From the NCBI GenBank assembly GCA_002839705.1, contig PGYO01000002.1, forward strand, positions 186,001-250,000: 64,000 bases of DNA, in the 5' to 3' direction. Source of the DNA: Methanobacteriales archaeon HGW-Methanobacteriales-1. Its GTDB lineage: Archaea > Methanobacteriota > Methanobacteria > Methanobacteriales > Methanobacteriaceae. This document shows, in pieces, positions 55,406 to 64,000 of the stretch. The notes under the pieces were generated by a model that saw only the letters and a list, made by a program, of their open reading frames with translations, was not told the DNA's origin and made no database searches. Both the position numbers and the translations under genes were made by a program. How positions within the stretch are numbered: position 1 is the first letter of the stretch; each line of letters begins with the position of its first letter.

Positions 55406-58400
55406 TTATTTCTTTCCGGTCTTAAACTTAACTGTTAAGCTATGGGCTAATTTATTGCCGGCATTGTCCATTACAGCGGATGCTGGAATATACAATGCAT
55501 AATTGGTGTAGCTGTATCGTTTAAGGGCCATTTTTATTTTTAGCGTGTTTCCAGATATCCATTTACTGATTTTCACTTTTTTACCATTTTTAAGGTTTTT
55601 AATGTAAACCTTGGACCAGTTAATACTGTTTTTAATGGATTCAGAGAATTTCACGTAAAGTGTGGAAGTTCTAGAAACTTTAGTGGCCTTATTTTTTGGA
55701 TAGGTTAGGGTAGCTTTTGGTGCGATTTTGTCTATGGTGTATGTTTCGGTGTATACTGTGGAGGGGTTTCCTGCATTATCAATTGCTAAAAACTTTAAGG
55801 TAGCAGATGATGCGATGGTAATTGGTCCAACGTATTTAGTGCTGGCATTGGTTGGTATAGCGCCATTTAGGGTGTAGTAGATACTACCTGCTTCACTTAT
55901 TGATAGAGTAACCACTTTATTGGCGTTGTATAATCCACCTTTGATATTTGCACTGGCGGTTGGTATTGTTTTGTCTATAGTGTATGTTTCAGTGTATACC
56001 GTGGAGGGGTTTCCTGCTTCGTCTATGGCTATGAATTTTAGGGTGGTTGTGTTGTTGATGTTTATTGTTCCGGTGTATAGTGTGCTGGTATTGGTTGGTG
56101 TAGTGCCATTTTGGGTGTAGTAGATACTGCCTGCTTCGTTCATGGTTAAGTTAACATTCTGAGCAGCATTGTATAATCCACCTTTGATATCAGCACTAAC
56201 CGTAGGGGCTGTACCATCAGTTACTGTAATTGTACTAGTGGTGGTGTCATTACCTCCATTACCAGTAACAGTTAATTTTACGGTATATGTACCAACATCG
56301 TTAAATAAATGAATTGGATTTTGCTCAGTACTATCCACAGTACCATCATTATTGAAATCCCAGGCCCAAGCAGTTATATTTCCACTGGAATTGTCATGGA
56401 ACTGTACAGATAATGGAGCATGCCCACTGGTTACATTACTGGTGAAGTTAGCTTCAGGCAAGTAGGAAACAACTAATATGTTGCTTAACAGGTACATGTT
56501 GTCCCCGGTGGTTCCATTGAGGAAACTTTGTATGGCTGCTTTATTATCTCCATTAATCAGGGAACTTGATACATCATAGGATGAGAAACCAATTTGTGGT
56601 CCACCTAAAAAGTTATTCCAGAATCCGGTGTATTCGTTTCCATTAAAGAAGTATTTACTCTTACCGGGATCACCTGCACTGGCTAAGATGACTATAGACT
56701 TAGCATTGTTTAGTTCAGCTGTGGTTAAATTGTTAAAGTTGGCATAGGCCGTTGCTTCGGTACTGTTTACTGAATAAGTATTATCTGCTTTAATGCTGTC
56801 GAATTCGTCGTTGATAAATATTTTTTTGAAAGTTGTAGCCGGATCAGAATAGACCACAATCATATAAGTACCAAAAAGAGCGTAATTATGGGCTGTTTCT
56901 GGTGTAACAGTTAGATTGTTACCGGAAGTGTTGAATAATGCAGTTACATCATAGACATCAGTTCCATAAGGGAAATTATATTCTCCAAATCCTTTCTGGT
57001 CTTTGTAACTTGCTATTTTATTAACCAAAGCATTGTTAAATGTCATGGTGTATGCTGGATCTATAGCTTCCTTGTTATATGACCATGGTTGATATAACAA
57101 AGCTTTTACTACTGTTGCTCCTGTAGGAATTACCAGATTGGCGGCTGTCCAGGTAGCATTAAATGCATCCCAGTTAGCACCATGATAAACACTGTTACCT
57201 ATGGAGTAGATTAAGTCGTATCTACCTTCAAAGCTGGTGGTGGTGTTAAAATCGCTGCCATTGGTGTAACTTTTACCTTTGTAACCATTGTAGTAAACGA
57301 AAGGATCAACAGATAATTGATTGTTAGTTTCATCATATTCTGTTATATCATTAGTACTATCTACTAAAACACCAATGTTCACAGTGCCATTTGCTGTTGG
57401 TGTGTATCCAGTGAAGGTTACAGTGGTTGAAGATCCATTGGCCAGACTGTTAATTAGTTGAGTTTCAGTGTAAGTACCAATATTTAAAGTAACATTAAAT
57501 GGTCCGGAAGTCGCGTTTCCATTGTTGTTAATGGTAACTCGGATGTTGTTTGGTTCATTAGCAAACAAGTTTGCTCCAGCACCTGGGTTGTACTCCACAT
57601 TAGATGCATTTAAATCTGGTTTAGTAGCAGAGTATTTAACTTTTAGAGTAACTATTGGAATTTTTAAAGATCCACTTACTCGAGAATAGGTTAAAATACT
57701 GGAATTTCCAGCCGCAATATCACTGGTTACATTCCAAGTGTTTATCTTGTAATTGTATCCCGTCGCTGGAGCTCCTCCAGTCTTATTTACACCATTAAAA
57801 GTATAATTACCATCTGATGATGAGGTATGAATCATTTTCACCTCAGCACTATCCCATCCACTACTTAGTGATGTGGTATCAAATGTAGTGTTTCTGCTGG
57901 TGGCTGAGAACCATTGATGTCCATCATTTACCCAGTACTCAATCCGGTCATTGTCTCCATCGTCATAGGCCACTATGAGAGCTATGAATTTGATACGACC
58001 ATCCATATTAGATGCCCCTGGAGATGTTTCTACTTTGGTATTTACGGTACCATTTTGGATATAGTCTTTCACGTCATAGCTCAGTAAATAATCTGAGTAA
58101 ACTCGACTTATATGGTCATCCTGCCAGTAAATTGTACCATTACTTCCAGAAGCAGTATTTAAGGTTATTGTATTCTCCAGTATGGTTTCGTAGTTTCCAT
58201 CATTGTTCCCATCGAATGTTACATTGACATTACAGGTTCGGTTATCTGTACCACCCACATATACCATAGTGTATAGTTTGGCGTATTTTACATTGGTGTA
58301 GTTGGATGCGAAGTTAAATTTTGCTTCCTGACTTACTCCTGTGTTTTGTGTTTGATTACTCCATGCAGTGGGTTCCTGAGCATCAAAGTACAGATCACCA

Positions 58401-58537
58401 GAAACATTGCCACTGGCATTGGTGGTTACTGGTAATTCTGCTGCTGATGCAGCACCACATAATAAAATAATACATGACATTACCAGCAGGATAAATAAAC
58501 TTTTTTTCTTTATAGTATTTGGTGAAACGTTATTCAC
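55406..58537 (-). CDS. Surface protein with DUF3344, CARDB, PKD and Ig-like domains
   Basis: The roughly 1043-residue secreted protein reads: signal peptide (KKKSLFILLVMSCIILLCGA, cleavage near ASA), DUF3344-type domain (about 40-305), CARDB (ASNVEYNPGAGANLFANEPN, about 310-415), a second DUF3344-like domain (about 420-720), PKD (FTSNVTSGHAPLSVQFHDNS, about 725-800), two chitobiase-C-like repeats (GLYNAAQNV / GLYNANKVV) and an SbsA-like Ig domain at the end. These are adhesion or wall-associated modules. GTG at 58537 overlaps the AGGAGG site and no ATG lies at normal distance, as in other genes of the cluster. It is divergent from the third CobN-like gene, which shares its first domains. Confidence 0.8.
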   Translation of the reverse strand: MNNVSPNTIKKKSLFILLVMSCIILLCGAASAAELPVTTNASGNVSGDLYFDAQEPTAWSNQTQNTGVSQEAKFNFASNYTNVKYAKLYTMVYVGGTDNRTCNVNVTFDGNNDGNYETILENTITLNTASGSNGTIYWQDDHISRVYSDYLLSYDVKDYIQNGTVNTKVETSPGASNMDGRIKFIALIVAYDDGDNDRIEYWVNDGHQWFSATSRNTTFDTTSLSSGWDSAEVKMIHTSSSDGNYTFNGVNKTGGAPATGYNYKINTWNVTSDIAAGNSSILTYSRVSGSLKIPIVTLKVKYSATKPDLNASNVEYNPGAGANLFANEPNNIRVTINNNGNATSGPFNVTLNIGTYTETQLINSLANGSSTTVTFTGYTPTANGTVNIGVLVDSTNDITEYDETNNQLSVDPFVYYNGYKGKSYTNGSDFNTTTSFEGRYDLIYSIGNSVYHGANWDAFNATWTAANLVIPTGATVVKALLYQPWSYNKEAIDPAYTMTFNNALVNKIASYKDQKGFGEYNFPYGTDVYDVTALFNTSGNNLTVTPETAHNYALFGTYMIVVYSDPATTFKKIFINDEFDSIKADNTYSVNSTEATAYANFNNLTTAELNNAKSIVILASAGDPGKSKYFFNGNEYTGFWNNFLGGPQIGFSSYDVSSSLINGDNKAAIQSFLNGTTGDNMYLLSNILVVSYLPEANFTSNVTSGHAPLSVQFHDNSSGNITAWAWDFNNDGTVDSTEQNPIHLFNDVGTYTVKLTVTGNGGNDTTTSTITVTDGTAPTVSADIKGGLYNAAQNVNLTMNEAGSIYYTQNGTTPTNTSTLYTGTININNTTTLKFIAIDEAGNPSTVYTETYTIDKTIPTASANIKGGLYNANKVVTLSISEAGSIYYTLNGAIPTNASTKYVGPITIASSATLKFLAIDNAGNPSTVYTETYTIDKIAPKATLTYPKNKATKVSRTSTLYVKFSESIKNSINWSKVYIKNLKNGKKVKISKWISGNTLKIKMALKRYSYTNYALYIPASAVMDNAGNKLAHSLTVKFKTGKK
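55720..56206 (-). repeat. Two tandem 80-residue repeats in the surface-protein gene
   Basis: Two copies of about 240 bases each encode chitobiase-C-like domains with the same frame: SADIKGGLYNAAQNV ... GNPSTVYTETYTIDKT and SANIKGGLYNANKVV ... GNPSTVYTETYTIDKI. High similarity at DNA level (for example around GTGGAGGGGTTTCCTGC) indicates a recent internal duplication. Boundaries are approximate. Confidence 0.6.
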
Positions 58538-59041
58538 CTCCTAATTACTTTAATTTAACTTTAATTAGTCTAAGCATTTTTTACAATTTCAAATCTAAAA
58601 AATACATTACAATATAAAAATTAATTCCACCCCTTTTTGGAATATCCCCTCCAATTAATTATGAACTTTATTCATGAACTTCTGATATATATTACTATTT
58701 ATTACTTTTTTTTTATTACTAAATTCCTTGTTTTCAGGAGTTTTGTAATAATATTTCTTTTATATTATTAGAGTTAACTAAATAAAAATGATTATTATTG
58801 ATTATAAATGCTTTATTTTTTGTAATATTACGTATTTTCAGAAAATAATTATAATTATTACTTTATAAATAAAATAAGTTCCTATTTTCTTTTATTTTAT
58901 TATTTTAAAACTAGCTCATTCTTAATAACATATTATGATATTTATTACAAAATCATTAGAATATTAGAAATAAGTAATAACAAAAAGTAAATACATGCTA
59001 ATGCTTTAATTATAATTAATAATGATTTTAGAGGGGATTTT
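58538..59041. other. Divergent promoter region rich in TAATAA/TATTAC words
   Basis: The 504-base spacer between two divergent surface-protein genes has no gene. It holds GTAATAA (58745-58751) with TTATTA (58765-58770) at a shorter spacing than the other cluster sites, the palindrome GTAATATTAC (58823-58832), and an everted pair TTATTAC (58942-58948) / GTAATAA (58974-58980). GAGGGG at 59031-59036 is the ribosome site of the third CobN-like gene. Confidence 0.4.
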
Positions 59042-62000
59042 ATTAAAAAAAGAATTATAATTATGATTTTTATGTTATTAATTTTATTTTCCTGTGGAAC
59101 TGCATTTGCAGATAATAGTACTGGGGGAATAAAACTTAACACCACTCAAAATGGTACTGTAAGTGGAGGTTTATATACTGACACTTATTATGGTCTGAAT
59201 GAAACATCACAAAATGCATATGCCAACAACAGTGTTAGTAAAAATTTTAAAGACTTACCTGCCAATTCCACAGTGGCCTGGGCCAGATTGAGTGTAGTTG
59301 TGTATTGTGGTAGTCAACAGGATGACCGTAGTGGTTATGCCAACATTACATTTAATGGTCAGCAGATTGGATACGAATACCTTAAAAGTAATTATGTTTT
59401 TGCCAGTTCAGGGGGAAGTCCGGTCTGGTTAAATGACCATGTGAATCGTATCACCAGTGATTACTTGATGTATTATGATGTTACCAGCCTGGTAGGACAG
59501 CAGAACAATGCAATGGTACAAACATTACAGGAAACAATTAATTTTGATGGTAGGATAAAACTGATTAATCTAGTGGTGGCCTACAATGATGGTGATTCTG
59601 ATAAGATAATGTATTGGGTCAATTATGGCCATGATACCTGTACCGATACTATTTATCTGGGGAAAACCTTCTTTAATGGCACCATTCCTGGGGATATTTT
59701 GGATGCTCAGTTAGATGTGATCCACTTATCCAGTACTGATGGACTTTATACTTTTAATGGAAACCCTATCTCTTCAGGGAGTCCTCAGGGGGATTATTCT
59801 GGATCGAATACTTGGAATGTGACTGGTATTTCAAATAACGGGCCATTAAATAATTTAACCTATGATAATATGGGAAGTTATTATAAAATCGTTTTAGCAA
59901 TGTTAAGTGTTAAATACGAGCCACCAGTAATTAGTTTAGCTGATTTGAAAGTTCAAGACCTGGAAATACCTCCATCCATAATTAATCTGACCTCATCAAT
60001 TAAGGCCAGTATAATTAACCTGGGAAATAACAATTCCAGTAATTTCAAAGCTAAACTATTTGATAATAATGTAGAAATAGGAAGCCAAATCATATCCAGT
60101 TTAAGTGCTGGAGATAGTATGGATTTAACTTTTAACTGGACGCCAAGCACTTTAGGAATTCATAATCTAAAACTGGTTTTGGATACAGATAATACGGTTA
60201 ATGAGTCTAATGAATCCAACAATGAATTCAACTCTTCAGTTATTGTGGAAAGACAGAGGCCTGATTTAACGGTTACTGGATTGAACATTCCTTCTGAAAT
60301 ATTTGTTCTAAAACCATACAATATCACAGCCAGTATAAAAAATGTAGGATTGAATATAAGCTCTTCATTTACAGTTAAGATAATGGACAATAATAAAGAA
60401 ATATCCTCTCAAACCATATCTGGACTGAACTCTGGACAGTCACAAACTATTGTATTAAGCTGGATACCTGAAAGTAGTGGTTCCCATAATATTAAAATAT
60501 TAATTGATCCTTTAAATGCTATAAATGAAAGTAATGAAAACAATAATGAATTATCCCAATCTTTACTGGTTAAAGAAGGTAATAAAACCACTATTTTTCT
60601 TATAAGTGACACTTCAGGAACTAATATTCTTAATAGTGCTGCTAAAGAAATACTTGAACAATACTCTGGAAGATTCATTATTCAAGTTAGAAACAATCAA
60701 CAGATAGTCAACATGACTGATGGTGAATTGATTACTTATCTTAATGCCACCGATATTTTTATCGGGGAATGGTTGAGTACCGATGTTAGTTCCAAGCTAC
60801 TCTCCATATTAAATGCACATCCGGAACTATCCAATAAATCAGTTTTCCTCATACTAGAACCACCAGTATCTAACCTTCCAGAATCAGTTTCATTAATGAA
60901 ATATTCAACTATTAATGGAGTTAAATTACTCTCTAATTTCACCACAGCACAATTAAATGCCTATTATGCCAATACTACTCGAGGAACTGATTATAGTAGT
61001 GTGCTAAATTACACCTTATCTTCAGGATTCCCGGCATTATACAACAAGGCCATATTGTATAAAGATTTAAATGACAAGGATAGTCTTAAAAATCAGATAC
61101 TTTGGGCCTTAAATTTAATGAATTTGCCTTTAAATTATACTGAACCAACTTTTTCTGCTGATAAGCAAGATTATGGTATTTATCGTTACAAATGGTATGT
61201 TAAACTGGATCCTGTCACTGGAAAATATGTAATGGATCTGGAAAGTTATATGAATGATTACTTAGTAAGTGGTCGGCCTACGGTGGGTCTCATAGAAAGT
61301 ACCATGTATGTAAATTCCCAGCAACTGGAACCCTATTACAAGATTATAGATGCCTTAGAAGCCCGGGGAATGAATGTTATTCCTATCATGGCCTATGGTG
61401 GAACTACAGAACAGCTAAAAGTAATGATGGATGCATTTACCAATGCTACTAATATAACCAGCTTCCTAAATAACCCTTCCAGTTATCAGATAATGGTTGA
61501 TTCAATTATTGAAATGCCCGCTTATGGTTTGGGTGGGGATAGTTTTACCAGTACCACTGCATTTTTTGAGGCATTAAATGTAACTATTATCCGAGCTATT
61601 CACTCTGATTCGGTTTCTAATGAAGAATGGGAACTAAGTTCAACTGGTTTACCAAGCACCAGTGGGGATAAATGGTGGCACGTAGCCATATCCGAAGCTC
61701 AGGGAATAATACTAGCTACTTTTGTAGGTGGACAATCCACCACTATTGACAATGCCACCGGAGCAGCCCTGGTAGGTTATGTTCCTCAACTGGAAAATAT
61801 TGGGAATATGGCCGATAAAATCAAAGGATGGGTGGATTTAAAATACACTAACAATGCAGACAAGCTTTTGGCCTTGATATACTACAATTATCCTCCGGGA
61901 AAGGATAATATTGGGTCCAGTTATCTTAACACAGTAGAAAGCCTTTACAATCTTCTTAATATCCTTAAAAGTCAAGGTTACAAAGTAGATAACATTCCGG

Positions 62001-64000
62001 CCAATGAATCAGAACTCAGATCCCTCATGATTGATCTGGGAATAAATGTGGCCAATTGGGCTCCTGGTGTGCTGCAGAATATGACCAACAACCCCAATAT
62101 AATTCTTTACCCGGTGGCCAGTTACCAGCAATGGTTCTCTAAACTGGATAATATGACTCAACTACAGGTAATTGAAGGACCAGTGGCTTATATTGGAGAG
62201 TTATGTAAAAAAGCTGTGAATCTGGATTACACTGACGGGATGGCAGAAAAAATAGAATCGTGGTACTCGGAAATGGTGGCATTACTACCAGCTAATAGAA
62301 CTTCTGTGGCCAAACCAGTTCTGGACAATATATTAACTTCTCTTAAGAATTATGTATCTACCAAAAATGTTACTTATTATAATCAATTCTTAACTTATAA
62401 AGCACAGTTTTTTGCCCTTAATGTAAGTGGAATGAATGGATGGGGTCAAATTCCTGGAAATGTTATGGTGGTTACTAAAAATGGCACTCAATACTTTGTA
62501 ATTCCTGGATTAAAATTCGGAAATATTTTTATTGGACCAGAACCACAAAGGGGATGGGAAGCCGATTCAGATAAATTGTATCATAACAGTGTAGTGGCCC
62601 CTCCTCATCAGTACCTTGCTTACTTTGCCTATCTGCAGGAACAGGGAACTGATGCAATGATATACATGGGAAGACATGCCACCCACGAATGGCTGCCAGG
62701 TAAAGAAGTAATTCTCTCACCAGATGACTTACCAAGCATTGTCACCGGTAGTGTTCCTCAGATATATTATTATATTTCTGATGGTCTGGCTGAAGGTATC
62801 CAGGCCAAAAGAAGAGGTAATGCAGTTATTATTAGCCATCTAACTCCACCTATGACTTTCACAGCATTATATGGTGATTTAGGAAATCTTTCGGTTTTAG
62901 TTGATGATTATGATGGCGCCAATGCCACTCAAAAACCAGTAATATTGGCCCAAATAGTAAAAATATTAAATAATAACACCTATTACTTGGGAAATACCAC
63001 TGTTCTCAGTGGGGATGCTCTGGTAGAAGCAGTAAATAATTATCTGGTAAGTATTCAAAGTACCCTGTATCCTTATGGTCTGCATGCTATTGGAGGAAAC
63101 TGGACTGACGAAGAGGTGGCCCTACTGGTAACTTCCATGTTATCCGTCGATTTTGAAGTAAATAATGGGTCACAATCAACCTCCCTGCATGATGAAATTG
63201 CTAAAATATTGAAGGGAAAAACCTATGATCAACTGGGAGTTATTGATAAACAAACAGTCCAAAACAAATGTGTAGCTATTATTAAAGCTTTAATTTACTG
63301 GGATGTGGATACGGTAGCTAATATTCTTACCATCAGCCCCAGCAATAACTTTAAAGAAGTTCTAAGTGTGGGAAAAGAATACATAGGTCTAATAAATCAG
63401 AGTATACAAAATGAAGTAAACAGTCTTTTAACCGCATTAAATGGTGGTTATGTAGCACCTGGAGCGGGTGGGGATCCAATTTCCTACCCATCTATCTTAC
63501 CAACAGGTACTAACTTCTTTGATGATCAGGGATCTGAAATACCCACCAAAGAGGCTTATGCTTATGCCAAAACATTGGCCCTACTTGCTCTGGTAGATAT
63601 AAATGATGATACTGAAAAAATAGCTGTGGGTATCTGGTGTGTGGAAACAGCCCGGGATGATGGTGCCCTGGTGGCCATGGTCCTTTATCTATTAGGGATG
63701 GAGCCGCAATGGTCTGATTCACCTAGCGCAGGAGTCGATGGCCAAAAACTAAAAGAAATGCCTAAATACGTCGAATTATCTGATCTGGTGAGACCTGCTG
63801 GATGGGAAAAGAAAAGAATAGATGTGGTTATTGTAACTAGTGGTCTTTTCAGGGACTTATACAGTCGTCAGGCTGGTCTTCTAGATAATGCATTTAGAGT
63901 GGCCTTGGCTAGGTCTTATTATACCATCATTAATAATGCCACTCTCACTTCAAGATATGGAACTACCATTAAAACGTCGCTAGATAAAATAATGTCTGGT
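59042..64000 (+). CDS. Secreted CobN-like chelatase large-subunit protein 3 (runs off window)
   Basis: The frame is open from 59042 to the window end (1653 codons, no stop). It encodes a signal peptide (KKRIIIMIFMLLILFSCGTA, cleavage near AFA), a DUF3344-type domain (about residues 35-300) like that of the divergent neighbour, two CARDB domains (ADLKVQDLEIPPSI; PDLTVTGLNIPSEI), then a CobN/ChlH-type region from about 720. The chelatase motif is MGRHATHEWLPGKE near residue 1210, then EGIQAKRRGNAVIISHLTPP. The C-terminus is outside the window. The best-placed start is ATT at 59042, five bases after GAGGGG; the first ATG (59063) would remove the positive end of the signal peptide. Confidence 0.78.
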   Translation, partial: MKKRIIIMIFMLLILFSCGTAFADNSTGGIKLNTTQNGTVSGGLYTDTYYGLNETSQNAYANNSVSKNFKDLPANSTVAWARLSVVVYCGSQQDDRSGYANITFNGQQIGYEYLKSNYVFASSGGSPVWLNDHVNRITSDYLMYYDVTSLVGQQNNAMVQTLQETINFDGRIKLINLVVAYNDGDSDKIMYWVNYGHDTCTDTIYLGKTFFNGTIPGDILDAQLDVIHLSSTDGLYTFNGNPISSGSPQGDYSGSNTWNVTGISNNGPLNNLTYDNMGSYYKIVLAMLSVKYEPPVISLADLKVQDLEIPPSIINLTSSIKASIINLGNNNSSNFKAKLFDNNVEIGSQIISSLSAGDSMDLTFNWTPSTLGIHNLKLVLDTDNTVNESNESNNEFNSSVIVERQRPDLTVTGLNIPSEIFVLKPYNITASIKNVGLNISSSFTVKIMDNNKEISSQTISGLNSGQSQTIVLSWIPESSGSHNIKILIDPLNAINESNENNNELSQSLLVKEGNKTTIFLISDTSGTNILNSAAKEILEQYSGRFIIQVRNNQQIVNMTDGELITYLNATDIFIGEWLSTDVSSKLLSILNAHPELSNKSVFLILEPPVSNLPESVSLMKYSTINGVKLLSNFTTAQLNAYYANTTRGTDYSSVLNYTLSSGFPALYNKAILYKDLNDKDSLKNQILWALNLMNLPLNYTEPTFSADKQDYGIYRYKWYVKLDPVTGKYVMDLESYMNDYLVSGRPTVGLIESTMYVNSQQLEPYYKIIDALEARGMNVIPIMAYGGTTEQLKVMMDAFTNATNITSFLNNPSSYQIMVDSIIEMPAYGLGGDSFTSTTAFFEALNVTIIRAIHSDSVSNEEWELSSTGLPSTSGDKWWHVAISEAQGIILATFVGGQSTTIDNATGAALVGYVPQLENIGNMADKIKGWVDLKYTNNADKLLALIYYNYPPGKDNIGSSYLNTVESLYNLLNILKSQGYKVDNIPANESELRSLMIDLGINVANWAPGVLQNMTNNPNIILYPVASYQQWFSKLDNMTQLQVIEGPVAYIGELCKKAVNLDYTDGMAEKIESWYSEMVALLPANRTSVAKPVLDNILTSLKNYVSTKNVTYYNQFLTYKAQFFALNVSGMNGWGQIPGNVMVVTKNGTQYFVIPGLKFGNIFIGPEPQRGWEADSDKLYHNSVVAPPHQYLAYFAYLQEQGTDAMIYMGRHATHEWLPGKEVILSPDDLPSIVTGSVPQIYYYISDGLAEGIQAKRRGNAVIISHLTPPMTFTALYGDLGNLSVLVDDYDGANATQKPVILAQIVKILNNNTYYLGNTTVLSGDALVEAVNNYLVSIQSTLYPYGLHAIGGNWTDEEVALLVTSMLSVDFEVNNGSQSTSLHDEIAKILKGKTYDQLGVIDKQTVQNKCVAIIKALIYWDVDTVANILTISPSNNFKEVLSVGKEYIGLINQSIQNEVNSLLTALNGGYVAPGAGGDPISYPSILPTGTNFFDDQGSEIPTKEAYAYAKTLALLALVDINDDTEKIAVGIWCVETARDDGALVAMVLYLLGMEPQWSDSPSAGVDGQKLKEMPKYVELSDLVRPAGWEKKRIDVVIVTSGLFRDLYSRQAGLLDNAFRVALARSYYTIINNATLTSRYGTTIKTSLDKIMSG

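Overview
The window comes from a methanogenic archaeon, most likely a mesophilic Methanobacteriaceae (Methanobacterium-like). The grounds are the archaea-only amidotransferase GatD/GatE, the 2-ketoisovalerate:ferredoxin oxidoreductase with a fused beta/gamma subunit, an exosome/proteasome/RNase P superoperon, archaeal L15e and L37Ae, a nicotianamine synthase-like protein of the M. thermautotrophicus type, and AT-rich spacers with TATA boxes and GGTG/GGAGG ribosome binding sites. No rRNA, tRNA, CRISPR array or insertion sequence was recognised.

Layout. (1) 0-8.8 kb is an accessory region: a secreted orphan, a VRR-NUC nuclease with a CFI-box C-terminus, a zinc-ribbon membrane protein, a truncated HsdR N-terminus, and a SIR2 protein overlapping an 899-residue protein (candidate two-gene defence system). 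(2) 9-24.7 kb is mostly housekeeping: gatE and gatD, vorCBA with an acyl-CoA synthetase and an XRE-cupin regulator, an adenosine-specific kinase family protein, the flavoprotein AfpA, a MacB-like ABC transporter, a potassium channel, small regulators and a carboxymuconolactone decarboxylase family protein. (3) 25-35.2 kb is the RNA-processing superoperon: L15e, COG1325 protein, Rpp30, Pop5, PsmA, SBDS, Rrp4, Rrp41, Rrp42, L37Ae, RpoP, Brix, Pcc1, prefoldin beta and DUF3194. (4) 35.2-37.2 kb holds a possible small RNA, a GNAT acetyltransferase and the nicotianamine synthase. (5) 37.4-64 kb is a large cell-surface cluster.

The surface cluster is the most unusual part. It encodes a secreted protein with two FmdE domains, a small His-containing secreted protein, a CbiM-like metal permease without its energising CbiQ/CbiO partners, a CbiN-topology partner, three giant secreted CobN/ChlH-type chelatase-like proteins (the third runs off the window), a DUF2162 transporter, an ExbB proton channel, an ExbD-like DUF2149 protein, a TPR membrane protein and a DUF3344/CARDB/PKD surface protein. 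Chelatase large subunits normally work in the cytoplasm with AAA+ ATPases; these carry signal peptides and C-terminal anchors and have no AAA+ partner here, but they sit beside a proton-driven ExbB/ExbD-like pair. I infer an extracytoplasmic metal or tetrapyrrole (corrinoid, F430 or heme) capture/dechelation and uptake system. Supporting signals are a TAATAA-N18-TATTA inverted repeat upstream of four cluster units, a shared QKAYEVSK-like motif before the membrane anchors, and strong Shine-Dalgarno sequences followed by AUU where AUG is expected.
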